Shown: piece after piece, positions 18,836-28,408 of the stretch | How the letters are laid out: every line of letters begins with the position of its first letter | Position numbering within the stretch: the first letter of the stretch is position 1 | NCBI GenBank assembly: GCA_964631235.1 | Contig: CAZVZX010000017.1 | Location: 1 to 64,000 of the forward strand | DNA length: 64,000 nucleotides | From: JARKPK01 sp964631235 | GTDB lineage: Bacteria > Planctomycetota > Planctomycetia > Pirellulales > Thermoguttaceae | Direction: 5' to 3' | Notes under the pieces: model-generated | What the model saw: the letters and a program-made list of their open reading frames with translations, nothing else | Databases searched by the model: none | Told to the model about the DNA's origin: nothing | Program-made: the position numbers and the translations under genes

Positions 18836-19908
18836 TGAACGGCCATTGGCGGATCAGGGTGGTTTCCCGGCGGCAACGGCTTAGCCGGCGGCGATTGTTC
18901 AGCGGATCGGCCGCGCGAGGCGCCGGTGCGCTGCGCCCCGGCGTGAGCTTGATGGAAGTGCTGTTCTCCACATTCATCCTTTCGATCGGGCTAATCAGCC
19001 TTGCGGCACTGATTCCCGTGGGGCGATTTACGATTGCCGAAACGTCGCGATCCGATTACGCAGCGGCCTGCGGACGGGCAGCGCTGCGCGATCTGAGCGT
19101 GCAGCGAATGCTCGACTACCGCTACTGGGTTCATCCGAACATCCCGGCCAATTTCGTGCAGTTCGGGCAAACGACGAATTTACCCCCGTTCGCCATCGAT
19201 CCCTACGGTGTTCTCCGCGGGCCGGCGGAAAGCGCCAGCTTCCCGACGCATTATGTCGGCGGATTGAACTTTTTGCCGCGAGTGAGTCTGCGCACCCCGG
19301 CCGGGGTGCCGTTCAATCAGGCGTTGGCCGAACGGTTTTTTATGGCCAAAGACGACGAGCAATTCACCTTTCCCAGCGATCGCAAACTGCGGCCGGAAGC
19401 AATCGACCTTTCTGGCGACAACGCGGCGGGTCACTACACCTGGCTGGCAACGGTGACGCCGGCCGCCTCGGAGCGATTGGCGCTGGTGGCGCTGAAGAGA
19501 TCGTTTCAGGTGTCGGTCGCCGTCTGCCATAAAAGGGTCTTCCGCGATGCCAATCCCGGGACGAGCGACGAAATCAAAGCCGAACAGGTGGCCCAAGTGG
19601 CTTTTCTATCGGGGGGCGGAAATTTGGCACTCGGCGGCGGTACGGTGCAGGTCAACCCGCCGCTGTTGATCCGGCCGAGGCAGTGGCTGCTCTTGGCCGA
19701 CGGGACGCAATGCCACTGGTATCGCGTCGTGTCGGCTCCGCCGCGGTCGGATGTCGATCCGCGATCGGAATTGCTCACGCTGGCCGGCCCCGACTGGGTG
19801 ATCTATTCGGGGGCAACCACACATGCGGTCGTGCTGCAAACGGTGGTCGGCGTGTATTCGACCGTGGTGGAGATCGATACGGACCTGATCTGGAACAAGT
19901 ACCGCTAA
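18832..19908 (+). CDS. Prepilin-like protein (GspI/PilV-like)
   Basis: A 358-residue prepilin with an unusual leader ending LRPG37, mature start V38-S-L-M-E42 (Glu at +5) and helix VLFSTFILSIGLISLAALIPVGRF. The V-S-L-M-E-V start resembles GspI/PilV minor pilins. The mature domain is rich in beta strands with no enzymatic motif. The start codon overlaps the previous stop (ATGATGA), and GGAGG is located just upstream, so an ATG at 18835 is equally possible. It is the fourth of five prepilin-like genes in an unbroken series. Confidence 0.72.
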   Translation: MMNGHWRIRVVSRRQRLSRRRLFSGSAARGAGALRPGVSLMEVLFSTFILSIGLISLAALIPVGRFTIAETSRSDYAAACGRAALRDLSVQRMLDYRYWVHPNIPANFVQFGQTTNLPPFAIDPYGVLRGPAESASFPTHYVGGLNFLPRVSLRTPAGVPFNQALAERFFMAKDDEQFTFPSDRKLRPEAIDLSGDNAAGHYTWLATVTPAASERLALVALKRSFQVSVAVCHKRVFRDANPGTSDEIKAEQVAQVAFLSGGGNLALGGGTVQVNPPLLIRPRQWLLLADGTQCHWYRVVSAPPRSDVDPRSELLTLAGPDWVIYSGATTHAVVLQTVVGVYSTVVEIDTDLIWNKYR

Positions 19909-20001
19909 CGCTTGGGCCGTGGAACAGCGCGGGCCGGCGAACAGAACGATCGAGATGCAGGGCACAACTCGACCGACGGGCGAAGAGAAAGGTTTCTGCT
20001 C

Positions 20002-23000
20002 ATGAAGCGAAGCAACCATCGCCGCGGCGTATTGCTGCTGGTGATTATGGGCTTGCTGGCGATGTTCGGCATGGTGTTGATCGCCTTTGTGATGGTGGCC
20101 GGTCAACACAGCCGCGCGTCGCGCTCGCATGCGCGCATCGATATCGAGCTGGAAACGCCGCAAAAGCTTGCCGATCAAGCCGTCCGTCAACTGATCCGCG
20201 GCACAAACAATGCGATGTCGGCCGTTGGGCCGCATAGCCTGTTGGAAGACCTGTACGGACAGCCCAGCGGAGCAGCGGTGCAATTGAGCGACGCGGCTGT
20301 GGCGCTTTCCGGGCTGGGGCCGGTAACGACCGGCGGGCAGCTCTTCGAGTTCGACGTGCCGTCGTTTCCCGCGGCGTCGCCGCTCTATCGGCCCACGCCT
20401 TATCACTATTTGGGCTGCGTGATGACGATGGTCACCGGCCAAGCCGCGGGGCGCAGCGCGCACGTCGTCGGGCTGAACAGCAGCGGCACGAAGCTTCAGG
20501 CCGTAATGTTCGACGGGGGCCAACCAGCCAACGGCGACTATTATGTGGTCAATCTGCCGGCGTTCTCGGGCACGGGGGCGGGGTATGATCCCGCGACAGG
20601 GAAGCTTGACCTCCGGGTGGGCAGCTACGAAGTGGCGCTGTTGCCCAACGTGGCTAAGGCGAGTGTTGGCGCCGTCGATCCCACGCAAGGCGGCATGAAC
20701 GAAGATTACGATGCCGCCGATTTCCAAAACATGTATCTCGGCACCCCGCCGGTACCGTCGAGTTCGAGCCCGCAGGGCTACCGGCTCACGCCGTCGTTCC
20801 ATCGGCCCGACCTGATCGCGTATTGGGCGCGGCGTGCAGGCTCGGGCAATGCAGGGGACTTCATCCGCAACGGCCCGATCGACTTGGTTCGCTCGGTACT
20901 GCTGCGGCCTGCGCCAGCCGATCATCCGTTTTTCCCGGGCAATCCCTCTTCGGGAATGCCCCTGTTCGATCCGGTCAATGGCCCTTGGGATGTCGATAAC
21001 GACGGCGATGGCATTGCCGACAGCATTTGGATCGATCTGGGGTTGCCGGTCCGATCCACACCCGACGGACGCAAGTACAAGCCGTTGTTCGCCATCTATT
21101 GCCTCGACATGGACGGACGGCTGAACCTGAACGTGCATGGCAGCGTGGCCCAGGCGTCGGCCGAATACTACAGCCCGGTGCAGGCGGCCGCCGAGTTGCC
21201 TGCACCACTCAACGTCGCTCGCTTCGCCGACGGAGCGGCCGGACAGGCTCAGTACAATCTGCCGCGGGGCCTGGGAATGGGCCCGGCCGATGTCAATTTG
21301 CTGCCGTTGTTCATCGGTGCCGGCGGTGTCGATCCGCTCGCAATGAGTCAGGCTGTCTTGGGCGGGATGACGACTGTACAGCTCGACGGCCGTTGGGGCG
21401 ATTACGCAATGGCGGTCGGCGGTCAAAGGCCGCGCCCGGGCGTGCCCGCCAACGATAGCCAGTTGGACGGCAGCATCACCAATCTTCTGTACTACAGCCG
21501 TTGGGCAGGCTACGCGGGCAACTACTGGGGATATATCACTGGAACCAATTATCAACTCGATGCCTTCGGCAGCCCGCCCGATTTGGTCGCCGCCGGGGCG
21601 GTTGGTCTAGACGTGGCCGGTCGGCCCATCTACAGCAGCATGGGCCGCGATTTCCACTTGCCCGACGTGCCCTACAAGATCAACGTCGGTCGCGATGCCC
21701 CGCGCGGCGCGAGCACGCCGGCCCCCGCCACCGTGCCCGATAATCTCTTCGGCTACGGCGAATTGGAGCGGCTGCTGCGGCCGTTCGATCGCGATAACCC
21801 GAGCCTGCCGGGCCGCTTAGTCGGTCTTTCGTGGTTGGGCGATTCGAGTTGGCTGATGCAGCGGCGGCATTTGCTGACTACCGAAAGCTGGGACCTGACC
21901 GTGCCCAACCTGGCCCTGACGCCCGAAATGCGCACCGCCCTTGGCAGCGCCCCGCGAGCGACGCATCCGGTCGATCTATTGCGGGCGAGAAACATCCCGC
22001 CGCAATACTGGCGACAACTGCTGCCGGCCGAATTGCTTCGGGGCGAACGGCTCGACTTGAATCGCTGGTTCGGCAACGGACGCGATGACAACGGCGACGG
22101 GGTGGTGGACGATCCGGCAGAGGCCCTCGGCGGCGAGCAGTTGGCGGTCTTCGGCCCCGGCGAAACCGGCTCGGTGCCGTTCGACCACATCAACCGCCGC
22201 TCGGGCGAGGCGGTCAACGATTTTCCCGGAACCGACCCGGCCACCGGCCAACCCTACACAGCCCGACAGTTGCAGGCCCGATACCTCTACGTTCTCGCCT
22301 GCCTGCTGGCCGACATGGATCACTTGGCCACCGTGTTCGACGATGGTGCCGGCAACGGTCGGAAATTGGCCTGCCGCTACCTTGCGCAATGGGCCGTCAA
22401 TGTCGTCGATTTCTATGATCGCGACTCGATCATGACGCGATTTCCCTTCGCGCTCGATACCAGTTTCCGCACCAATGGCTGGAACCCGCCGAACGATCCG
22501 TCGATGGTCGTTTGGGGCTGCGAACGGCCGGAGTTGCTGCTCACCGAGGCAATCGCCTTCCACGACCGCCGCACGAAAGATACGGCCGAGGAACTGCCCA
22601 ACGGCAAGACCACCACCCACGACAACGGGCCGGGCAATCCCCGCGGCGAAACCGACGGGAAGAACGACTTCGATCAAAAGAAGAAGCCGGTGCCGTCGCT
22701 CTTCTTCGAGCTGTTCAATCCCTGGTCGGCCTTCGAGGCTCCCAGCGGCGAATTCCGCAAAGACCGCCGTCCCTCGGGCAGCGGGCAGTGGGCCGCCGGC
22801 GTACTGCTCAACCAGGTGGCGTCCAACGGCGACCCAGTGTGGCGCATTGTGGTGGCCTCGCCCCGCGACGAGAGCGAGGAACAGCCCGACCCCGACCATC
22901 ACGATGCGAACCAGCGGCCGGAGAAGATCTTTGCATCGATCTACTTTGTGGATTTATCTACCGCCGCCGGCTTTGCCGATCCCGATGCCGGCTCGCAAGG

Positions 23001-25011
23001 CTATTTGCAGTTCTATCCGTCGGCCAATTGGTCGAACAAGATTGCGCCGTTGCTGCCGGGGCGCTATGCCGTTGTTGGTCCCAACAGTGTTGACAGTGCC
23101 TTTGCGTCGCAGCCCGAGCAGCCCACCTGGATCGGCGAAAAAACGACGATGAGCGATTGGCCGACCGATCGGCAGCAGATTCGCCGCATCGTGCTGCGGC
23201 CCGACGCCGATCCGGCCTCGGGCAACCAGGTTGAAGTGCGCGACAACCGCAACGGCGCCCAGCCCGACCAGCAGGGCGTCGCCATGCAGAATGCCCTGGC
23301 CGTGGTGGTTGATAAATCGAATCCGCCCGATCGCCGATTGGGGCTGACCGCACCAACGAAGAAGCCGTACCCCAACGTTGATGCCGCCGCCACGCCCGAG
23401 GTGCATACCGAGGCCGAAGGCTACAAAGTGCCTTACGACGAACCGTTCGACTACAGCGATCCGCCCACGGCCAACGAGTATCACCGGGAAGACGTGGCGA
23501 CCGTGCTGGCCCAGGATGGCACGGTGCCGCACTTCCGCGTGCTGCACTTGCAACGACTGGCCGATCCGACCCGGCCCTTCGATCCGGTGACCAACCCCTT
23601 CCGCACGATCGACTCGCTGCCGGTGGACCTGACGGTGTTCAACGGGATCAAGAAGCCGGTCGATCCTATCTCGGGCGGAGAGGTTGTCGAGCCGGGCGTC
23701 AGCAAAGGAACAACCCAGTTCGACTGCCGCCAACGCGGCGAACGCAACGAACGAAGCGCCGGCCAGTTCAACATCTGGAAACAAGAGCCGATCCGCAAAC
23801 GGATCGAAGCGGGGGCGAAAACACTAGCAAATCATGTTTTCGATTACGAATTCGTCCACACGTTGGGCTACCTGAATGACGGGAAAACCGCCAACAGCAT
23901 ATTCGGGCCGCCTGCGGCCACCGACCCCTATCGCGGCGATCCGCAGCAGCCGTTCCCGTGGCTGACCTGGAACAACCGTCCGTTCTTCCACCCGATAGAG
24001 TTGCTGCTGGTGCCCACCGTTCACTCGTCGAAGCTGCTGGCCCGCCGCAACGAAGACTCGACTGTTCGCGACGACCGCTATTACGGTTATCCGCACCAAA
24101 ACGACGCAACCGACCCGTATGAGGCCGATCTGAAGAACGCGGCCGACCGGCTTCCCTATCCGCATCTGTTGAACTTTTTCCAATCGCGGTTGCTGGCCGG
24201 CAGCGGCCGGGCAATGGAGCTGCATCGCCTGTTGGAGTATGTTACCGTTCCCTCGCGGTTCACCGGCACCGTGCTGCGAGGACGCGCCGATCGGATGGTC
24301 GGCGGCGATCACTGGTTCCATCCGCCCTTCCACTACTTGCCTACCTATCGCGAGCCGGGCAAGGTGAACCTCAATACGATCTACTATCCCGAGGTGTTTT
24401 TCGGGCTGATCAACGAGATTCCCGGGCGAACGGCGTGGAATACCTTCGGAGATCGCAACGCGCAAACGATGTGGGAGAAGTTCGTCCGCAGCCGCCGGGG
24501 CGACGGGGTTGTCGACGATCTGCTCCGGCCGAACACGAACGACCTGCCGGCCGCAACGGCCCAACCCTTCCGTTCGTTCGCCGGCGCGGACAACGTGCCG
24601 ATCGACGCGCTGCGGCCCCGACGCGAAATCGACGCCACGATTCTCCGCACCGACCCCGACGAACCGACCCGTCCGCTCTTCGAACGCCGATCGACCAACC
24701 CGGCGGACAACACGAACCGCAATCCGTTCTTCCGCTATCAGGGACTCGGCAAGATCGCGTCGTGCGCCACCACGCGGTCGAATGTGTTTGCCGTGTGGAT
24801 CACAGTCGGGTATTTCGAAGTCTATCCGCATGCGATCGACGCCGGACATCCCGACGGTTGGGAAATTCGCAACGAATTGGGCGCTGATACGGGCGAAATC
24901 GAGCGGCATCGCGCGTTCTACTTGATCGACCGGTCGCTGCCCGCAGGCTTCCTCCGCGGCGAAGACCTCAACTCTGAGAACCTGATCCTCATCCGCCGAT
25001 TCATCGAATAG
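20002..25011 (+). CDS. Very large GspK/PilX-like minor pilin protein
   Basis: A 1669-residue protein. The N-terminus MKRSNHRRG9 then VLLLVIMGLLAMFGMVLIAFVMVAGQ is a short prepilin leader and helix lacking Glu at +5, the hallmark of GspK-type tip pseudopilins. Two GspK-like N-L-N patches occur (GRLNLN near 372 and GKVNLNT near 1453). Two calcium-loop-like sequences are present: D330-V-D-N-D-G-D-G-I-A-D340 and D695-D-N-G-D-G-V-V-D-D704. GspK is normally about 330 residues, so this protein is five times longer and likely carries extra surface domains on the pilus tip. ATG at 20002 follows AGAAAGG. It closes the plus-strand cluster and converges on the phosphatase gene 149 bases away. Confidence 0.7.
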   Translation: MKRSNHRRGVLLLVIMGLLAMFGMVLIAFVMVAGQHSRASRSHARIDIELETPQKLADQAVRQLIRGTNNAMSAVGPHSLLEDLYGQPSGAAVQLSDAAVALSGLGPVTTGGQLFEFDVPSFPAASPLYRPTPYHYLGCVMTMVTGQAAGRSAHVVGLNSSGTKLQAVMFDGGQPANGDYYVVNLPAFSGTGAGYDPATGKLDLRVGSYEVALLPNVAKASVGAVDPTQGGMNEDYDAADFQNMYLGTPPVPSSSSPQGYRLTPSFHRPDLIAYWARRAGSGNAGDFIRNGPIDLVRSVLLRPAPADHPFFPGNPSSGMPLFDPVNGPWDVDNDGDGIADSIWIDLGLPVRSTPDGRKYKPLFAIYCLDMDGRLNLNVHGSVAQASAEYYSPVQAAAELPAPLNVARFADGAAGQAQYNLPRGLGMGPADVNLLPLFIGAGGVDPLAMSQAVLGGMTTVQLDGRWGDYAMAVGGQRPRPGVPANDSQLDGSITNLLYYSRWAGYAGNYWGYITGTNYQLDAFGSPPDLVAAGAVGLDVAGRPIYSSMGRDFHLPDVPYKINVGRDAPRGASTPAPATVPDNLFGYGELERLLRPFDRDNPSLPGRLVGLSWLGDSSWLMQRRHLLTTESWDLTVPNLALTPEMRTALGSAPRATHPVDLLRARNIPPQYWRQLLPAELLRGERLDLNRWFGNGRDDNGDGVVDDPAEALGGEQLAVFGPGETGSVPFDHINRRSGEAVNDFPGTDPATGQPYTARQLQARYLYVLACLLADMDHLATVFDDGAGNGRKLACRYLAQWAVNVVDFYDRDSIMTRFPFALDTSFRTNGWNPPNDPSMVVWGCERPELLLTEAIAFHDRRTKDTAEELPNGKTTTHDNGPGNPRGETDGKNDFDQKKKPVPSLFFELFNPWSAFEAPSGEFRKDRRPSGSGQWAAGVLLNQVASNGDPVWRIVVASPRDESEEQPDPDHHDANQRPEKIFASIYFVDLSTAAGFADPDAGSQGYLQFYPSANWSNKIAPLLPGRYAVVGPNSVDSAFASQPEQPTWIGEKTTMSDWPTDRQQIRRIVLRPDADPASGNQVEVRDNRNGAQPDQQGVAMQNALAVVVDKSNPPDRRLGLTAPTKKPYPNVDAAATPEVHTEAEGYKVPYDEPFDYSDPPTANEYHREDVATVLAQDGTVPHFRVLHLQRLADPTRPFDPVTNPFRTIDSLPVDLTVFNGIKKPVDPISGGEVVEPGVSKGTTQFDCRQRGERNERSAGQFNIWKQEPIRKRIEAGAKTLANHVFDYEFVHTLGYLNDGKTANSIFGPPAATDPYRGDPQQPFPWLTWNNRPFFHPIELLLVPTVHSSKLLARRNEDSTVRDDRYYGYPHQNDATDPYEADLKNAADRLPYPHLLNFFQSRLLAGSGRAMELHRLLEYVTVPSRFTGTVLRGRADRMVGGDHWFHPPFHYLPTYREPGKVNLNTIYYPEVFFGLINEIPGRTAWNTFGDRNAQTMWEKFVRSRRGDGVVDDLLRPNTNDLPAATAQPFRSFAGADNVPIDALRPRREIDATILRTDPDEPTRPLFERRSTNPADNTNRNPFFRYQGLGKIASCATTRSNVFAVWITVGYFEVYPHAIDAGHPDGWEIRNELGADTGEIERHRAFYLIDRSLPAGFLRGEDLNSENLILIRRFIE

Positions 25012-25160
25012 CCGGGCGGTTGTCGCTCGGCATGATCCGAAATCGCTATGCCTTCGGCACGCATGGGGCAGGCCGTTCCGGCTGCCGTTGGGCGGGGCAC
25101 CGGTCGGCCGGGGAAGAAACAGCGGCCGCCGGCATCGCGTGATTTCGTTGGCGTCGGCAA

Positions 25161-26312
25161 TCAAACGAATTCTACAACTACCGTCTTGCCTGCTGCGCGA
25201 AGCCGTTCGGCCAGCAGCGGGATGAGTCGGCGGCGCGTGAGAATCCCCTGCTGGCGAAAACTGATGTCGCCGGCGGCGGCGTTTTCCGCCCGCCCGAGGT
25301 AAATGTTGATGCGATCCGCGGCATTGAGAAGCGAAACCAATTCGCTCACGCCGCTATCTTCGCGGAGTTCGGCTGGGTCTTCGTCGATCAGGTTGTACGC
25401 CTGATTCAGCGTAACCGCTCCTTCGGTCACCAGATCGATCTGAGGCAGCTCGTAGCGCGGCGGCGCAATCAGGCTGCTTGGGTGCGGCTCGATGGTCAAC
25501 CGAACGCCGAGCTGCCGGGCGACGATTTCGGCCGTTGTCCCGCCGCAAACGACCTTCAAGCCCGGGGCGTCGAGCCAGCGGCGAACCACCTCGGCATCGC
25601 GCGCGCGATCGGCCGGCGGTCCGGTCAGCAGATTGAGAATCACCCCGCGGCGACAGTAGGCCAAGGCCGCGGTGCAGTCGTCGCCCCCGCGGTCGCTGAA
25701 TTGCAGCGCCTGCCGAAGAATTCGTTCGGGCAGCTCTCGCAACGAGACGTTTTGATTGAGGCAATGGGTGACGAATTGGGCGACGCGCGAGGCCTGCCAG
25801 CCGTCGGGCCAGGGGCCGCCGATGCCCGCCTGGGTGATCCCGTCGCTCATCAGCAGCAATCCGTCGCCGGCATCGAGTTGAACGAGATACTCATGGACCA
25901 GCGCGCCGGGCGATTCGATCGGCCGGCCGGGCAGCACCGAGGCCTCGCGCCGGCCGACAAACAGCGGCGGCGGCGCTTCGTAAGCCAACACGGTGGCCAT
26001 GCCGTCGGGACGAACTCGACCCACCGAAAACGCGGCGAACGGTTTTTGCGGGTCGCGCAGCTTCTGCATGCTCGCAGCGACGCGGGCCGCCGCCTGACGC
26101 AGCGACATCTCTTGCCGCATCAGCTCCAAAAGACGCGCCAGGCACATCTGCGCGGCGATCCGCGCGCGCATCCCCGAGCCGATGCCATCGACGCACGCGA
26201 ACATCGCGCCGTCGAGCCCCCGACGGCAATCCGTCGCATCGCCGCACGGCGCGCCGGGATGTTTCGCACGCTGAGCGGTATGCCATTCGACATGGAGATA
26301 ATGCCCGCTCAT
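25161..26312 (-). CDS. SpoIIE/PP2C-type serine phosphatase, hydrogenase-associated
   Basis: A 383-residue phosphatase of the SpoIIE/PP2C superfamily. Metal-binding aspartates are in ACVDGIGSGM, LLLMSDGITQAG and DRGGDDCTAAL. After about residue 210 it has a C-terminal domain (VVCGGTTAEIVARQLG, then acidic and helical segments) seen in phosphatases encoded beside [FeFe] hydrogenases. It is the last gene of the hydrogenase operon, 37 bases after the PAS-bearing hydrogenase, which suggests that it reverses a phosphorylation linked to that protein. No kinase or anti-sigma partner gene is present in the operon. Start at 26312 chosen because the domain begins soon after; the upstream extension is not protein-like. 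Confidence 0.82.
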   Translation of the reverse strand: MSGHYLHVEWHTAQRAKHPGAPCGDATDCRRGLDGAMFACVDGIGSGMRARIAAQMCLARLLELMRQEMSLRQAAARVAASMQKLRDPQKPFAAFSVGRVRPDGMATVLAYEAPPPLFVGRREASVLPGRPIESPGALVHEYLVQLDAGDGLLLMSDGITQAGIGGPWPDGWQASRVAQFVTHCLNQNVSLRELPERILRQALQFSDRGGDDCTAALAYCRRGVILNLLTGPPADRARDAEVVRRWLDAPGLKVVCGGTTAEIVARQLGVRLTIEPHPSSLIAPPRYELPQIDLVTEGAVTLNQAYNLIDEDPAELREDSGVSELVSLLNAADRINIYLGRAENAAAGDISFRQQGILTRRRLIPLLAERLRAAGKTVVVEFV

Positions 26313-26349
26313 GGGCGCACCTTTGCATTGCGTCGGTCCGCGATGTCGT

Positions 26350-28293
26350 TCACACGGTCGGCCCGGCGTTCCGGTCTCCCGCGGCCTCCTGCCACGGCCC
26401 GGCGGGGACCGGCCTCGGCACGGCAAGCCCAGCCGCGGCGCCGATCCGTCCATTGGTGAACAACGCCGCCGGGCGTGCGCTGCGCGCAACGGCTTCGTCG
26501 GCGGCGCTGTCGCGTTCCCGACCGGAGCTTTCGGCCGCGGCCAAGAGCTTGTCGAGCAGGGCCTCGGCCCGGGCCGTGTTCTCCCCGAGGCACACGGCGA
26601 TGGTTTCCGCCATCGTCATTTGTTGTTGCAGCAGCTCGCGGGCTTGGCGGATCGTTTGCGCGCGCAAGTCGTCAAGTTGCCGTCGGCTGGTTTGCAGATG
26701 CGTGATGTTTACGAAGATGCCCACGTATTGCCCTTCGTGGGGCAATGTGTAGATGATCTGATGGCACACCAGCCCGTACTTGGAGTGCTCGACTGTGCGT
26801 TCGATCCGGTCGTCTCGGCCCGAAGCCAAACGCTCGAACGGCTCAGGGTCCATCAGCAGCGAGATCGGCCGTCCGCAAAGCGTGTCGGTGCATTTGAAGA
26901 ACCGGCGAAAGGCCGGGTTCATGTGCAGGATGCGCAACTGTTGATCGACGATGACGATGCCGTTGGGGCTGGTTTCGATAATCCGATCGACCCGCTGTTC
27001 GGCCAACCGCCGCATCTGCGGCAAGCACATCTCGGGCTCGGCCATGCCGCGGAGCACGGCCAGCGCCTTGTCGCGGCAACTGGCGTAGCCGCACGCGCCG
27101 CAGTCGAGCCGGTCGGCCGGGTCGGCCTTGCCCAGCCGCTCGAGTGTGGCGCGGAGCAGATTTTCGTCGTCTTCGCGTTCTTCCGGCGGCATCAGGCAGC
27201 GGAACTCGGCGCGGCATGCCGCTCGGGGCAAATCCGCTTCGAGCCGTTCGGCCTTTTCGGCCGCTTGTTGATCGGCGGGCAATCGCGCAACCACCTCTGC
27301 ATGACGCAACAGCGCCAAGCGGCGCGCGACGATGCCGCCCTCGCCGATCATTCCCGGTCCGCCGATGCATCCCTGCGGGCAGAAGAGCGGTTCAATCAGC
27401 AGCGGCTCGGTCGGCCGCAACAGGCCGTCGAAGGCGTCGCAGATGTTCGCGAAGCCGCTCAACGCCAACGGCCGACGCGCCGGCGCCGCGTCGGCATGGT
27501 CTTCGGCCGCGCGGAGGCAGCCGCCTTCGATCGCGAATGTTCGACCCAGCGGGCCGGCCGTCGCGTCGAACTGGCTCTCTTCGCAGGCCGCTAGGTCGAT
27601 GTGTTCCTGCTCAAGCCAGGCCGCCAGCTCTTGGAAGGTCAGCACGCAATCGACTTCGCCCTGGTATTCCGGCCGCTGAGCCTCCGCCTTTTTCGCCACG
27701 CACGGGCCGACGAAGACGACGCGAACATCCGAGCCGAACCGCCGCCGCAGCCATCGGGCGTGGGCGATCATTGGCGAAACCACCGGCGCCAGCAGGCCGA
27801 GCAGCTCCGGGCGATAACGCTCGACGTATCGGACCACGGCCGGGCAAGACGAACAGATGCACGCCCGCCAGCCCGATTCAGCGGCGACGTCGGCGGTGTA
27901 TTCGCCTACGATCTCCGCCCCGATCCCGGTTTCGCTCACGTGTCTAAACCCTAATCGCCGCAATGCCGACGGGAGCCGTCCCGCCTTCCAGCCGGGAAAC
28001 ACCGCGGCAAACGACGGCGCCACGCTGCACAACACCGGCCCGCCCTCGGCCAGCAACGCCCGCGCACGGGCGATGTCGTTGCGAAACGACTTGGCGCCTT
28101 GCGGGCACTGCCGCACGCATGTTCCGCAGGCGAGGCAGCGCGACGGATCGATCGACGCCTGCCCCTCGTGCATGCGAATCGCCTTGACCGGGCAATACCG
28201 CACGCAGCGGAAACAGTCGCGGCAGCGGGCCTTGTTGGTCGAAACGACCTCGGCCGCAAAGCCTTCGGGCAATGTCGTTGCCGCGACGTTCAT
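26350..28293 (-). CDS. Sensory-type [FeFe] hydrogenase with PAS domain (HydS-like)
   Basis: A 647-residue protein. Order: two [4Fe-4S] ferredoxin motifs (CRDCFRCVRYCP and CLACGTCVRQCP), an H-cluster domain (about 75-340), a four-Cys Fe-S domain (DCGACGYASC, near 396), a PAS domain (about 430-540) and a coiled C-terminus. The four H-cluster ligands are kept at C150, C198, C305 and C309. However, the first cysteine of the usual T-S-C-C-P motif, the proton-transfer residue, is S149 (C-S-S-C-P), and the MPC motif is G-P-C. This matches group C hydrogenases, thought to sense hydrogen and not to make it in bulk. It lies between hydA and the phosphatase on the same strand. ATG at 28293 was chosen over longer upstream frames because the ferredoxin region starts soon after. 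Confidence 0.85.
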   Translation of the reverse strand: MNVAATTLPEGFAAEVVSTNKARCRDCFRCVRYCPVKAIRMHEGQASIDPSRCLACGTCVRQCPQGAKSFRNDIARARALLAEGGPVLCSVAPSFAAVFPGWKAGRLPSALRRLGFRHVSETGIGAEIVGEYTADVAAESGWRACICSSCPAVVRYVERYRPELLGLLAPVVSPMIAHARWLRRRFGSDVRVVFVGPCVAKKAEAQRPEYQGEVDCVLTFQELAAWLEQEHIDLAACEESQFDATAGPLGRTFAIEGGCLRAAEDHADAAPARRPLALSGFANICDAFDGLLRPTEPLLIEPLFCPQGCIGGPGMIGEGGIVARRLALLRHAEVVARLPADQQAAEKAERLEADLPRAACRAEFRCLMPPEEREDDENLLRATLERLGKADPADRLDCGACGYASCRDKALAVLRGMAEPEMCLPQMRRLAEQRVDRIIETSPNGIVIVDQQLRILHMNPAFRRFFKCTDTLCGRPISLLMDPEPFERLASGRDDRIERTVEHSKYGLVCHQIIYTLPHEGQYVGIFVNITHLQTSRRQLDDLRAQTIRQARELLQQQMTMAETIAVCLGENTARAEALLDKLLAAAESSGRERDSAADEAVARSARPAALFTNGRIGAAAGLAVPRPVPAGPWQEAAGDRNAGPTV

Positions 28294-28408
28294 GGCGTTG
28301 ATCTTTCTCTGTTCGGGTTGTCCGTCCGGGCTTCTCGTTTGGCGTTGCCGGTTGCTTCGAAAACGCCGGCGTGACCTCGAAAGGCCGGACCTTTCCGCGG
28401 CGACTCTC

